Notes under the pieces: generated by a model
What the model was told of the DNA's origin: nothing
The model's input: only the letters and a program-made list of their open reading frames with translations
Database searches by the model: none
Made by a program: the position numbers and the translations under genes
In this document: positions 7,114 to 15,072 of the stretch, piece after piece
Layout of the letters: every line of letters begins with the position of its first letter
Numbering within the stretch: position 1 is the first letter of the stretch
DNA from: Actinomycetota bacterium
GTDB lineage: Bacteria; Actinomycetota; Actinomycetes; Nanopelagicales; Nanopelagicaceae
Assembly (NCBI GenBank): GCA_009704445.1
Contig: WLED01000006.1
Span: 1-20,266 of the forward strand
Length of the DNA stretch: 20,266 nt
Reading direction: 5' to 3'

Positions 7114-8691
7114 CTAGATTGAAGAGAGTGAATTCACGATCGATTTTAAATTATCAGCGTTAGATTCGCGGTTTGGTACATTGCAAACTACTACTGAGAT
7201 TCCCTTAATTGGGGCCTTTACTTGAGCTACTAAATCTTTTAGGGAATTAATCTCAACTGCACTAATTCCCATGGATTGTGCAATCGCGGCAGGATTTAAG
7301 CCATGAGGAGTACCAAATACTGTTTCAAAACCAGGTGTTCCTCTTTGTGGCAGGGTGGAGAAAATTCCACCGCCATCGTTGTTTATGACAATGAATCTGC
7401 AATTAATCTCTTCTTGATTTATCAACCCAGTTAAATCATGCAAGAAGGAAAGATCTCCAAGTACTGCAATAGTAGATTTGTGATTAAAAGCAATCCCTAG
7501 GGCTGTAGAAATATTTCCATCAATCCCAGCTAATCCTCGATTTGCATATGTGGTCACACCATTTCGAGGTGACGCAAAAGCTTCGAAGTCTCTAATTGGC
7601 CGAGAAGATGAAATAAACAAAGCCGTGTCATTGGCTATCTCGGAGGCAATAGTTTTTGCAATTACTGCCTCATTCCAACCATCGAGAGAGTCGATCAATT
7701 TATGGGCTCTCTCTGCAATTTTATTCCACTTAGCAATCCATTCTTCAGAATGAATCACACCTTGAAGTTCGGGTAGTTGGGTGAAAATTCGATCGGCAGA
7801 TCTTTCGCTATCTACTGTCGCTACTCGTTGATCAACTACATATGTAATTGGACTTAACTTGATAAATGCGTTGATGGATCGTGACAATGTTGTACGTCCA
7901 ATTACCACAACAGATTGTGGGATCAATGTGCTTCTAATTTCATGTGAAGATAAGAAAAGTGAAGCATGTGGAAGCGCATCTGGAAAAGACAAGGGATCTT
8001 CTGCAATTACTGGCCAGCCAATAACTTTGGTGAACTGTGAAATCTCATCAACGGTCAAACCACCTCTATCGTGACCAATAATCACAACTCCGCGTGCACC
8101 TACTAACCGAAGAGTTCCGTTTTTTTTGCGATCTTTATGCAGACGTGGGGAAATCTTTATATGCGACAACCAATCAGAGTCAGAATCTGGCAACAACGGT
8201 TCATCAAATTGAAGATTTAAATGAACTGGACCAGAACGCAAACTATCTAGTGGCAGCTCCATTGGAAAAACAGGACCGTCAACATCGGCGAAATATCGAA
8301 CTGCTTTACCAAAGATGCGTGCTTGTTCAGTCGTTTGATTCGCTCCTGTTTTACGCAGCATGGCTGGACGATCGGCAGTTAATACCAAAAGTGGCAAATT
8401 AGAGTGATGCGCTTCTAAAACTGCGGGGTGATAATTGGCAACTGCTGTTCCGCTTGTGCACACAATTGGTACTGCCCGGCCAGTGGATTTTATTAATCCA
8501 AGTGCAAAAAATGCGGCAGTGCGTTCATCAATTCGAACATGGATCCTGATTAACTTTTCTTGAGCCGCTGCAAAGAATGCAAGAGAAAGTGGAGCATTGC
8601 GAGAACCTGGAGAGATGACAACATCACTCACACCGGATTCAATGATCTGGCGAACAACTACGCGCGCCAATGACGTGGCGTTATTTGTCAT
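7114..8691 (-). CDS. menD: 2-succinyl-5-enolpyruvyl-6-hydroxy-3-cyclohexene-1-carboxylate synthase (MenD)
   Basis: This 525-residue thiamine-diphosphate enzyme joins isochorismate and 2-oxoglutarate to make SEPHCHC. The N-terminal PYR domain shows ISPGSRNAPLSLAF (26-39) and HVRIDERTAAFFALGL (51-66), in which E56 is the catalytic glutamate that activates thiamine. Next come SGTAVANYHPAVLEAH and LTADRPAMLRKTGANQT, both MenD hallmarks. The C-terminal ThDP/metal motif runs from GDLSFLHDLTGL (about 412) to NNDGGGIFSTL (about 437-447). The frame stays open to an ATG at 8730, but that start would overlap menC by 43 bases. ATG 8691 gives a 4-base ATGA junction with the menC stop and a normal N-terminus, so I chose it. 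Its stop is four bases from the convergent menF stop. Confidence 0.96.
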   Translation of the reverse strand: MTNNATSLARVVVRQIIESGVSDVVISPGSRNAPLSLAFFAAAQEKLIRIHVRIDERTAAFFALGLIKSTGRAVPIVCTSGTAVANYHPAVLEAHHSNLPLLVLTADRPAMLRKTGANQTTEQARIFGKAVRYFADVDGPVFPMELPLDSLRSGPVHLNLQFDEPLLPDSDSDWLSHIKISPRLHKDRKKNGTLRLVGARGVVIIGHDRGGLTVDEISQFTKVIGWPVIAEDPLSFPDALPHASLFLSSHEIRSTLIPQSVVVIGRTTLSRSINAFIKLSPITYVVDQRVATVDSERSADRIFTQLPELQGVIHSEEWIAKWNKIAERAHKLIDSLDGWNEAVIAKTIASEIANDTALFISSSRPIRDFEAFASPRNGVTTYANRGLAGIDGNISTALGIAFNHKSTIAVLGDLSFLHDLTGLINQEEINCRFIVINNDGGGIFSTLPQRGTPGFETVFGTPHGLNPAAIAQSMGISAVEINSLKDLVAQVKAPIKGISVVVCNVPNRESNADNLKSIVNSLSSI

Positions 8692-9614
8692 AGAAGCTCT
8701 GCCGTTCTCATAATGCGATTCTTCCACCATTCAAAGCGCTCTATCGACACATCCAACCCATCAAAAATTGGCGTAGGAGAAGAGATCTCCATTTGTCCAC
8801 TAACAATTGAAATGTTGGCGACATCTTTGGCTAGTAGAGAGCCAGTAGCAAGACCACATCCATAATCGAGGTGATTAATCGAGCCTGCTAAAACTAAGCC
8901 ATAGTCGATTCCTATTGCAGATTCCAAAGCACTGGAAACAACGACAGGTAGTTTATGGTGATCAATTAAATTGTGTATCCGTTTGATCCCACCAAGTGGC
9001 TGCACCTTTAACATGAGAATATCAACGACACCATTTAGATCAAGAGCAAAGGGGTCGACTGCTTTTCTAATTACTTCATCACCGGCAATTTTTACATCAA
9101 TGCGTTTTTTTAATTCTCTTAACTCTTCGACACTTGCACATGGCTGCTCAATGTATTCAATTTCCCCAGCTAACTTTAGAAAAGAAACCGCTTGATCAAC
9201 TGTCCATGCTCCATTTACATCAACTCTAATTGCGCTGTCCGGACGAAGTGATCGAACTGCTTTAATGCGAGCCAAGTCCAGTTCTGTGTTATCCCCAACT
9301 TTAATTTTGAAGGTTTTCACACCAGGATATAGATCGACAATCTTGGAAATTTCTTTCTCATCGTCTATGGCTGGAATTGTTCCGTTTACATTAATAGTGC
9401 TTCGAAACAACTTTGGTCTTGGCTTCGTTGCAGCTTCAATTGCACAGGCTAACCAGGGAGCACACTCTGCATCTTCGTACTCTAAAAATGGTGAAAACTC
9501 TGCCCACCCATACTCACCCTTAAACAATGCAACTTCACGGATTTTGATTCCTCGAAAATTTGTTTTTGTAGGCAGCGCTACAACACGTAAGCTATCTAAA
9601 AGTGATTGATCCAT
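8688..9614 (-). CDS. menC: o-Succinylbenzoate synthase (MenC, enolase superfamily)
   Basis: This 308-residue dehydratase converts SHCHC to o-succinylbenzoate. The enolase-superfamily active site is complete: K103 and K105 in FKIKVG, metal ligands D132 (RVDVNGAW), E156 (YIEQP) and D179 (AGDE), and K203 in LKVQPLGGI, followed by SSALESAIG. The length agrees with the short actinobacterial MenC (E. coli MenC is of similar size). The start ATG 9614 lies three bases after the menB stop, and the TGA overlaps the menD ATG. The enzyme follows MenD in the pathway after MenH, which is not in the window. N-succinylamino acid racemase activity occurs in relatives, but the context points to menaquinone. 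Confidence 0.94.
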   Translation of the reverse strand: MDQSLLDSLRVVALPTKTNFRGIKIREVALFKGEYGWAEFSPFLEYEDAECAPWLACAIEAATKPRPKLFRSTINVNGTIPAIDDEKEISKIVDLYPGVKTFKIKVGDNTELDLARIKAVRSLRPDSAIRVDVNGAWTVDQAVSFLKLAGEIEYIEQPCASVEELRELKKRIDVKIAGDEVIRKAVDPFALDLNGVVDILMLKVQPLGGIKRIHNLIDHHKLPVVVSSALESAIGIDYGLVLAGSINHLDYGCGLATGSLLAKDVANISIVSGQMEISSPTPIFDGLDVSIERFEWWKNRIMRTAELL

Positions 9615-9617
9615 TAA

Positions 9618-10496
9618 TTAAGGACGCTTTGGGAATTTTCCGAAATCTGGTGCTCGCTTTTCTTTGTAAGCATCTCGGCCTTCCTGTCCCTCTTCGCTTA
9701 AGTAAAAGAGAAGAGTTGCATCACCGGCAAGTTGTTGAATACCAGCAAGGCCATCATCTGCTGCATTCATGCTTGCTTTGATCAAACGAAGAGCAAGAGG
9801 AGAGTTTTTCAACATTTCGCGGCACCAAGAAACAGTTTCACTTTCAAGTTCTGCAAGTGGAACAACAGTATTTACTAGACCCATGGATAACGCCTCTTGT
9901 GCATCATATTGACGAGTCATAAACCAAATTTCACGAGCTTTCTTTTGGCCAACGTTTGCTGCAAGCAAACCTGATCCATAACCACCATCAAAAGAACCCA
10001 CCATTGGACCAGTCTGACCAAACTTGGCATTGTCAGCTGCAATTGTTAAATCACAAACAACATGTAAGACATGCCCTCCGCCAATTGCCCAACCAGCAAC
10101 CATTGCAACAACTGGCTTAGGTGTGCGTCGAATCTGAACCTGTAAATCTAAAACATTTAACCGACCTAAGCCTTGTTTTCCAACACTGTCTGAACCAACA
10201 TAACCGTCATCGCCGCGAACGCTGATATCTCCGCCAGAACAAAATGCTTCCGTGCCTTCACCTGTAAATATAATCACTCCAACTGATGCGTTATCTCTTG
10301 CTAAATCAAATGCACTCTTTAATTCAATAATTGTTTCTGGACGAAACGCATTTCTCACGTGAGGGCGATTGATAGTTATTTTTGCAATGCCATCACCGAT
10401 TTGGTACTTAATGTCTGTAAAGGATTCTCCGCCGGGGGCGGTTTCCCATGTAGGAATTGTGCGGTCACCAAAATCACGCTTGATAGGACGGCTCAT
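9618..10496 (-). CDS. menB: 1,4-Dihydroxy-2-naphthoyl-CoA synthase (MenB, crotonase family)
   Basis: This 292-residue enzyme closes the second ring of the naphthoquinone by converting o-succinylbenzoyl-CoA to DHNA-CoA. Oxyanion-hole segments are CSGGDISVRG (86-95) and WAIGGGHVLHVVCDL (136-150). The active-site stretch is FGQTGPMVGSFDGGYGS (159-175) with S168 and D170. The C-terminus EEGQEGRDAYKEKRAPDFGKF is the MenB signature. Residue G163 after QT is the glycine of bicarbonate-dependent type I MenB (E. coli Gly156); M. tuberculosis and relatives have Asp there (type II). The start ATG 10496 is preceded by AAGGGAG. It heads a menB-menC-menD operon and diverges from menE with a 42-base gap. 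Confidence 0.97.
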   Translation of the reverse strand: MSRPIKRDFGDRTIPTWETAPGGESFTDIKYQIGDGIAKITINRPHVRNAFRPETIIELKSAFDLARDNASVGVIIFTGEGTEAFCSGGDISVRGDDGYVGSDSVGKQGLGRLNVLDLQVQIRRTPKPVVAMVAGWAIGGGHVLHVVCDLTIAADNAKFGQTGPMVGSFDGGYGSGLLAANVGQKKAREIWFMTRQYDAQEALSMGLVNTVVPLAELESETVSWCREMLKNSPLALRLIKASMNAADDGLAGIQQLAGDATLLFYLSEEGQEGRDAYKEKRAPDFGKFPKRP

Positions 10497-10500
10497 CGTT

Positions 10501-10507
10501 CTCCCTT
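10501..10507 (-). promoter_or_regulatory. Ribosome binding site AAGGGAG of menB
   Basis: On the minus strand AAGGGAG lies four bases before ATG 10496. It is one of the few strong Shine-Dalgarno sites here and fixes the menB start. Confidence 0.6.
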
Positions 10508-10523
10508 ATTCGACTACTGGCGA

Positions 10524-10530
10524 TAGCCTA
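10524..10530. promoter_or_regulatory. Overlapping divergent -10 candidates for menB (-) and menE (+)
   Basis: The heptamer TAGCCTA reads TAGCCT on the plus strand (10524-10529) and TAGGCT on the minus strand (10530-10525); both match TANNNT. The minus element would give menB a leader of about 20 bases holding its AAGGGAG. The plus element lies nine bases before the menE ATG, implying a very short leader or none. With the two elements sharing bases, both promoters could not be opened at once. No -35 boxes are clear. Confidence 0.35.
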
Positions 10531-10538
10531 CGGTGGCA

Positions 10539-11606
10539 ATGGATAACTCGTCACAACGAAATATTCTCCGGGTCAGCCCTGAATGGGAAACTCCCAAATT
10601 AGCGGGAGAAATCACATCAGCTCTCGCCGGCGATGGACCCACTCTGGGTTTTGGACAGATAACTAGTAGTTATGCCCCCAGTGATATCGCAGTGGTCATT
10701 GGAACATCTGGTACTACGGGAAATCCTAAGGAAGTCGCACTCTCTGCTCGAGCAATAACTTCTTCGGCAAAAGCATCAAATGAATTTCTTGGGGCAAAGT
10801 ACGGTGATACCTGGAGTTTATTGTTACCACTTACCCATATCGCGGCCGTAAATGTCTTTGTGCGAGCTCTCGAACTTGGGAGTGCACCATTAGATCTTCG
10901 AAACATCGAAGGAAATTATCCAGATGCAAACTTTACTGCAGTTGTTCCAACTCAATTATTTCGTGCTTTAAATGGTGAATCCAAGTTGCTCAAACATTTA
11001 CAAAATGCAGACAAGGTTTTAATTGGTGGTGCATCTTTATCGCAGGGTTTGCGACGACAAGCAGAGGCTGCAGGTATCAAAGTTGTTAGCACCTATGGCA
11101 TGACAGAAACTTGCGGTGGTTGTGTTTATGATGGAGAAGCGATTTCTGATGTTGAGTTTGAGGTAAAGAACGGAAGAGTTCGATTAAAAGGAAATGTTTT
11201 GGCAACTACATATTTAAATGCACCTTGGAGTCTAGGTACCGAATGGTTTGAAACATCGGACCTAGGTGAGATAGTTGATAGTAAACTTGTCGTGTTGGGT
11301 CGAGCTGATGATGTGATTGTCTCTGGTGGTGAGAATATTTCTTTGAGTGCTATTGAAAGCTCTTTAGCAGTTGCATTCCCTCAGTTACAAACCGCTGCAT
11401 TTTCTAATAACGATCCTCAATGGGGCCAGAGTTTACATTTGGCAGTTGTAGGTGAGATCAGCGACGAAAAAATCTTACTTCACCTTGAGAAAGATTTAGG
11501 TTCAGTAGCAAAACCCAAAAGTATTCATCATCTCTCTTCGCTACCATTGCGCGGTATTGGAAAAATTGACCGTGAAGCTTTAGCCAAGGAGATTAATCGT
11601 GAATAG
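10539..11606 (+). CDS. menE: o-Succinylbenzoate-CoA ligase (MenE, short actinobacterial form)
   Basis: This roughly 355-residue acyl-CoA synthetase adenylates o-succinylbenzoate and transfers it to CoA, supplying the MenB substrate. Motifs of the AMP-forming ANL family are present: the P-loop GTSGTTGNPKEV (about 55-66), STYGMTETCGG (about 184-194), TSDLGEI with the ribose-binding Asp (D241), VVLGRADDVIVSGGENIS with R255, and the catalytic lysine K342 in GIGKIDREAL near the C-terminus. The N-terminal region is much shorter than in the 451-residue E. coli enzyme, as is usual for actinobacterial MenE. Start is either ATG 10539 or GTG 10533, two codons apart; no good ribosome site is seen, and a TANNNT hexamer close upstream suggests leaderless translation from ATG. 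Its end overlaps menA by eight bases. Confidence 0.94.
   Translation: MDNSSQRNILRVSPEWETPKLAGEITSALAGDGPTLGFGQITSSYAPSDIAVVIGTSGTTGNPKEVALSARAITSSAKASNEFLGAKYGDTWSLLLPLTHIAAVNVFVRALELGSAPLDLRNIEGNYPDANFTAVVPTQLFRALNGESKLLKHLQNADKVLIGGASLSQGLRRQAEAAGIKVVSTYGMTETCGGCVYDGEAISDVEFEVKNGRVRLKGNVLATTYLNAPWSLGTEWFETSDLGEIVDSKLVVLGRADDVIVSGGENISLSAIESSLAVAFPQLQTAAFSNNDPQWGQSLHLAVVGEISDEKILLHLEKDLGSVAKPKSIHHLSSLPLRGIGKIDREALAKEINRE
11586..11591 (+). promoter_or_regulatory. Ribosome binding site AAGGAG of menA
   Basis: AAGGAG lies inside the 3' end of menE, seven bases before GTG 11599. It decides the GTG start of menA and suggests coupled translation. Confidence 0.65.
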
Positions 11607-12447
11607 GTGGCTGCTTGGAGCACGCGTTCGAACATTGCCTGCTGCAATTGCACCGGTTGTTGTCGCATCTTCTCTGGCAGGAGATGAATTCAATTGGTCT
11701 CGTGCCCTTTTGGCATTAGCGGTAGGAATTTGGCTACAAATCGGAGTTAATTTCGCAAACGATTACAGCGATGGGATTAAGGGAACGGATGATGATCGAG
11801 TTGGGCCAATTCGATTAGTTGCGTCCGGACTTGCCTCAGCAAAATCTGTTAAGAGAGCTGCTTATATTTCGTTTTTATTTGCAAGCATTGCTGGGCTTTG
11901 GCTTGCTTTACTCACTTCTTTCATACTGATACCTATTGGCTTATTGTGTATTGCAGCGGCATGGGGCTATACAGGTGGAAAGAATCCTTATGGTTATCGC
12001 GGGCTTGGCGAAGTTTCAGTGTTTATTTTCTTTGGCATTGTTGCAACTGTAGGTAGTTTCTATGTTCAAACCGAGAGAATTACCTTGTTAAGTTTCATAG
12101 TTGCAATCCCAATGGGTGCGCTTTCATGCGCAATCTTGACAGTAAATAACATAAGAGATTTGGACAAAGATAAGGTTGCAGGAAAGCGCACATTTGCTGT
12201 GCGCGTAGGAGATTCAAAGGCTCGAAGAATTTATGTTTGTCTTTTAATTCTTGCTCATATTGCTGCTGTTGCAACTTTTATTCCAGCAACGCTTTTGACC
12301 TTAATTGCAGCACCTCTAACATTTTCTGTTTCAAGAGTAGTTTTAAGCCAAGCCTCAGGGGCTTCATTGATCCCAGTTTTGAGCAGAACTGGGAAGCTTC
12401 AACTTTTATTTGCAACCCTTTTTGCCATTGCTCTAGCGATACAATAA
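11599..12447 (+). CDS. menA: 1,4-Dihydroxy-2-naphthoate polyprenyltransferase (MenA, UbiA family)
   Basis: This 282-residue integral membrane enzyme attaches the polyprenyl side chain to DHNA, giving demethylmenaquinone for MenG. The first aspartate motif is NFANDYSDGIKGTDD (51-65, N54-D55-x-x-D58) and the second is NNIRDLDKDKVAGKRT (183-198). Both are needed for Mg-diphosphate binding in UbiA enzymes. The remaining sequence is very hydrophobic, with eight or nine predicted helices. Translation starts at GTG 11599, which overlaps the menE stop by eight bases and has a strong AAGGAG seven bases upstream. The NDxxD motif plus operon position separate it from haem- or ubiquinone-type UbiA proteins. 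Confidence 0.95.
   Translation: MNRWLLGARVRTLPAAIAPVVVASSLAGDEFNWSRALLALAVGIWLQIGVNFANDYSDGIKGTDDDRVGPIRLVASGLASAKSVKRAAYISFLFASIAGLWLALLTSFILIPIGLLCIAAAWGYTGGKNPYGYRGLGEVSVFIFFGIVATVGSFYVQTERITLLSFIVAIPMGALSCAILTVNNIRDLDKDKVAGKRTFAVRVGDSKARRIYVCLLILAHIAAVATFIPATLLTLIAAPLTFSVSRVVLSQASGASLIPVLSRTGKLQLLFATLFAIALAIQ
12440..12445 (+). promoter_or_regulatory. Candidate -10 hexamer (TACAAT) for the PLDc_N gene
   Basis: TACAAT ends six bases before ATG 12452 and overlaps the last codons and stop of menA. The spacing fits leaderless transcription. The gene could also be read from the menE-menA transcript. Confidence 0.4.
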
Positions 12448-12451
12448 TCCC

Positions 12452-12715
12452 ATGCTGAGAGTCCTTTCTTTAGTTTTAGTCTTTGGTATAACGATCTATG
12501 CTCTTCTAGATTGCGCTCGAGCAGATGAGACTCAGATTAAAAATCTACCTAAGTGGGGTTGGCTCTTAATAATTATTCTTCTTGGACCACAAGCAGTTGC
12601 AATTGGTCCAATTGCATATCTAATCGCTGGAAGAAACAAGCCGAAAAGAAATAAGAATCCTAAGCGACGAATTTTGCCACCTGATGACGATCCGGATTTT
12701 TTAAGAAAGCTTTAA
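12452..12715 (+). CDS. Small membrane protein, phospholipase D-nuclease N-terminal (PLDc_N)-like
   Basis: This 87-residue protein has two hydrophobic helices, about residues 3-19 and 34-58, around a short polar loop (CARADETQIKNLPKWGW). The pattern YALLDCARADETQIKNLPKW followed by a second helix resembles the PLDc_N domain (PF13396) found in small actinobacterial membrane proteins. The C-terminal third is soluble: a basic stretch (GRNKPKRNKNPKRR) and then an acidic end (PPDDDPDFLRKL). No catalytic phospholipase HKD motif is present, so enzyme activity is not expected; the role is unknown. It lies four bases after menA and its stop codon is interleaved with that of the convergent ccsB. Position between quinone synthesis and cytochrome c assembly hints at a membrane respiratory role, which is inference only. 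Confidence 0.8.
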   Translation: MLRVLSLVLVFGITIYALLDCARADETQIKNLPKWGWLLIIILLGPQAVAIGPIAYLIAGRNKPKRNKNPKRRILPPDDDPDFLRKL

Positions 12716-13602
12716 AGCCCGGAATAAGTGTGCTTGCCGGTTCCCCAAATGTTTATGTACACATAGTTAAACAAGAATGTTGATCCTGCAAACAAGCAAA
12801 GCCAAGCAGCGCGACGGCCGCGCCAACCAATTGTTACGCGTGCATGTAAATAAGCTGCATATGCAACCCAAGTAATAAAGGCCCAGGTTTCTTTTGGATC
12901 CCAGCCCCAATATCTTCCCCATGCACTTTCTGCCCAAATCGCACCGGAAACAACTGAGAAAGTCCAAAGTGGAAATACAAATGCGACCAAGCGATAAGAA
13001 AGTTGATCGAGTACTTCTAGTGAAGGTAAACGTTTAGCCCATTCATTTCTTTCGCCTTTGGATTCAATTCGATCTAAAACAAGGTAGGCAGTTGCAATTA
13101 CATTTGAAAGTAAGAACACTCCCCCTGAAATAATCGCTGTAGATACATGGATAATGAGCCATTCAGATTTTAAAGCAGGAAGTAAAGGCGCACTTGGTAC
13201 ATAAAGAACAGTGATGGCTGTTCCTAAAGTAAGTAAAACTGAAAACGATACAAGTAGTCCTAACCACCGAAGGTCATACTTCCTTAGCGCCGCAAGGTAA
13301 GCACCAGAAAATGCGAGCGCCCCAGTTATTGAAAACTCATACATATTTCCCCATGGAGCTCTGCTAGCCGAGATTCCACGAGCAACTACTCCAACGAGAA
13401 GTAAAAGAAATCCAAGAATCATTAATGCCGTTGCAATTCGAGCAGCACGACCATTTCGTGCGTAATCCAATACTGATTTTCCAGCTGCAGGAACTTTTAC
13501 TGCCCACGCAGTCTCAATTGCGTGGACCAAGAAAGAAAGTGCAAAAACTGCCGTTGCCGAATAGATTGAATAGTTTGAGATAACTGCCCAACTGCGTGAC
13601 AT
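12712..13602 (-). CDS. ccsB: Cytochrome c biogenesis protein CcsB/CcsA (System II haem handling protein)
   Basis: This 296-residue polytopic membrane protein belongs to the CcsA/CcmC/CcmF haem-handling family. With ResB it forms the System II synthase that moves haem outward and joins it to CXXCH motifs of apocytochromes c. The tryptophan-rich WWD domain is visible as WGRYWGWDPKETWAFITW (228-245). Conserved histidines H152 (IIHVSTA), H253 (YLHARV) and H291 (GKHTYSG) are candidate haem ligands, and NMYEF (87-91) matches the family NxYE motif. About eight helices are predicted. ATG 13602 directly follows the resB stop with AAGGGAG eight bases upstream. It is the last gene of the operon. The name ccsA is used for the same protein in some actinobacteria. 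Confidence 0.94.
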   Translation of the reverse strand: MSRSWAVISNYSIYSATAVFALSFLVHAIETAWAVKVPAAGKSVLDYARNGRAARIATALMILGFLLLLVGVVARGISASRAPWGNMYEFSITGALAFSGAYLAALRKYDLRWLGLLVSFSVLLTLGTAITVLYVPSAPLLPALKSEWLIIHVSTAIISGGVFLLSNVIATAYLVLDRIESKGERNEWAKRLPSLEVLDQLSYRLVAFVFPLWTFSVVSGAIWAESAWGRYWGWDPKETWAFITWVAYAAYLHARVTIGWRGRRAAWLCLFAGSTFLFNYVYINIWGTGKHTYSGL

Positions 13603-15072
13603 CTATTTATCTCCCTTCACTCTTTGAATAAACTGCGACAACTCTTCCTCAAGTCCTGGCGCAGCATTCTTAGCTAATCCAGCAACTTCCACATTGTGGC
13701 CTACTCGTATCCAAATTCGTCGTCGTCGAGTAAATAAAGAAGCAAGTAGTCCAATGATGGCAACAATAGCGCCCAATAAAGCAAACTTCTTTCCAGGATC
13801 TGTGACAAAACTAATGTTGACCCACTGAACATAACCTTCGAAAGTAATTACACCGCCAGCATAAGCAAAAGATTCACCGGGTTTTAAGGCCTTGAGGCCA
13901 ACTTGTTGCATCTTTGATGTATCAATTCTGTAGACAGATTGAGGAGTACCTGAATCCAATCCGAGATCGCCCACCCAGGCAGCCAAAAGTAAGCGCGGAT
14001 CCAAGGCCTCTGGATAAACACTGATGCCACCTTCTTCACCATCTCTTGCATAGGTCGGTAAAAATGATCCAACAAAACCAACTGCAGGATCAGCATCAGG
14101 AGCTTTTATTGCACCAATAGAACGTAACTGCGAATCCTGAGGCAGAAATGGAACTGGACCTTGAAAAGCAACATTTAGCTTTGAATCCACCACAGTTACA
14201 ACTGGTGAATACCCATTTGCTTGAAGATAAATTCTTGTATCTCCTATTGTTAAAGGAGAATTGACCTTCATCGTTTTCTTCTCTACTTGACCCTGTTCAC
14301 CTTGTTTAAGTGAAACATCAAGCGTGTAATCTTCAGGCGCTCCAGTCACAACATTGTATTTTGCAACAAATTTGTCTGCAGTTAAAATGAAATCTGGAAG
14401 ATTTGATTCGCTATAAAGTTTTCCATATGTCAGTGAGTCATAACTGGTAACGTTATTAACAAAGCGCTCACCGATGTTTAAAATCGCCTCTCCTCGCATT
14501 CCAAACAGAGAGCTGAAGCTAATTCCGATTAGAACAAGAATAAGTGCAAGGTGGAAAAAAAGATTTCCTGTTTCACGGGCAAAGCCTTTTTCGGCTGAAA
14601 TAGAATCTGATGATTCCAAAACTCTAAACCTGTTTTTCTTAAACCATTCTCTTGCATTTTCAAGCTCGGAACCATTAGCACCCCATTGTTGAAAATGCTC
14701 CATTCGGGAGAGGTTCTTAGGAGTTGCAGGAGGTAGAGCGCGCGCATTTTTCAAATGTTCAATTGTTCTTGGTAAAACACAACCAATAAGTGAGATGAAT
14801 AAGAGGATGTAAACAGCGCTAAACCAAGGTGAGCCATAAACATCAAAGAGCCAGAATCGATCTAGCCATTCTGCCTGTTGCGGCGAATTTTTAAAGTAAT
14901 CAGAGACCTGCATTGGATTTTGTGTTCGCTGAGGAAACAAGGATCCTGGAATTGCTGCCACTCCAAGAAGTAACAACAAAATCAAAGCAGTGCGCATGCT
15001 AGTTAATTGGCGCCACAAGTATCTTGCAAGACTTGTGCCATCTAGCTCGGGAATTTGAACTTGATTACTCAT
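13603..15072 (-). CDS. resB: Cytochrome c biogenesis protein ResB (Ccs1)
   Basis: This 489-residue protein is the System II partner of CcsB and holds apocytochrome and haem outside the membrane. Three helices lie in the N-terminal part (about 27-43, 82-100, 170-192) and one near the C-terminus (about 430-448), around a large extracytoplasmic domain (about 195-425). Family features are RTALILLLLLGVAAIPGSLFPQ (two motifs, 27-48) and FFHLALILVLIG with H174 in helix 3, a likely haem ligand. The positively charged RRRR after the last helix places the tail in the cytoplasm. Its ATG overlaps the ccdA TAA by one base. Length is within the actinobacterial range of about 480-560. Confidence 0.95.
   Translation of the reverse strand: MSNQVQIPELDGTSLARYLWRQLTSMRTALILLLLLGVAAIPGSLFPQRTQNPMQVSDYFKNSPQQAEWLDRFWLFDVYGSPWFSAVYILLFISLIGCVLPRTIEHLKNARALPPATPKNLSRMEHFQQWGANGSELENAREWFKKNRFRVLESSDSISAEKGFARETGNLFFHLALILVLIGISFSSLFGMRGEAILNIGERFVNNVTSYDSLTYGKLYSESNLPDFILTADKFVAKYNVVTGAPEDYTLDVSLKQGEQGQVEKKTMKVNSPLTIGDTRIYLQANGYSPVVTVVDSKLNVAFQGPVPFLPQDSQLRSIGAIKAPDADPAVGFVGSFLPTYARDGEEGGISVYPEALDPRLLLAAWVGDLGLDSGTPQSVYRIDTSKMQQVGLKALKPGESFAYAGGVITFEGYVQWVNISFVTDPGKKFALLGAIVAIIGLLASLFTRRRRIWIRVGHNVEVAGLAKNAAPGLEEELSQFIQRVKGDK

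Noticed and set aside
8692..8730. Longer menD starting at ATG 8730
   Set aside because: It would overlap menC by 43 bases and add 13 residues not expected in MenD; ATG 8691 gives an ATGA junction and a family-like N-terminus.
7550..9609. Open frames on the plus strand opposite menD and menC
   Set aside because: They lack recognisable domains and lie antisense to strongly conserved enzymes; they follow from low stop density in the reverse frames.
12447..12730. Intrinsic terminator at the PLDc_N/ccsB junction
   Set aside because: GCTTTAAAGC is palindromic but has no loop and is AT-rich; no GC stem followed by a T-run is present.
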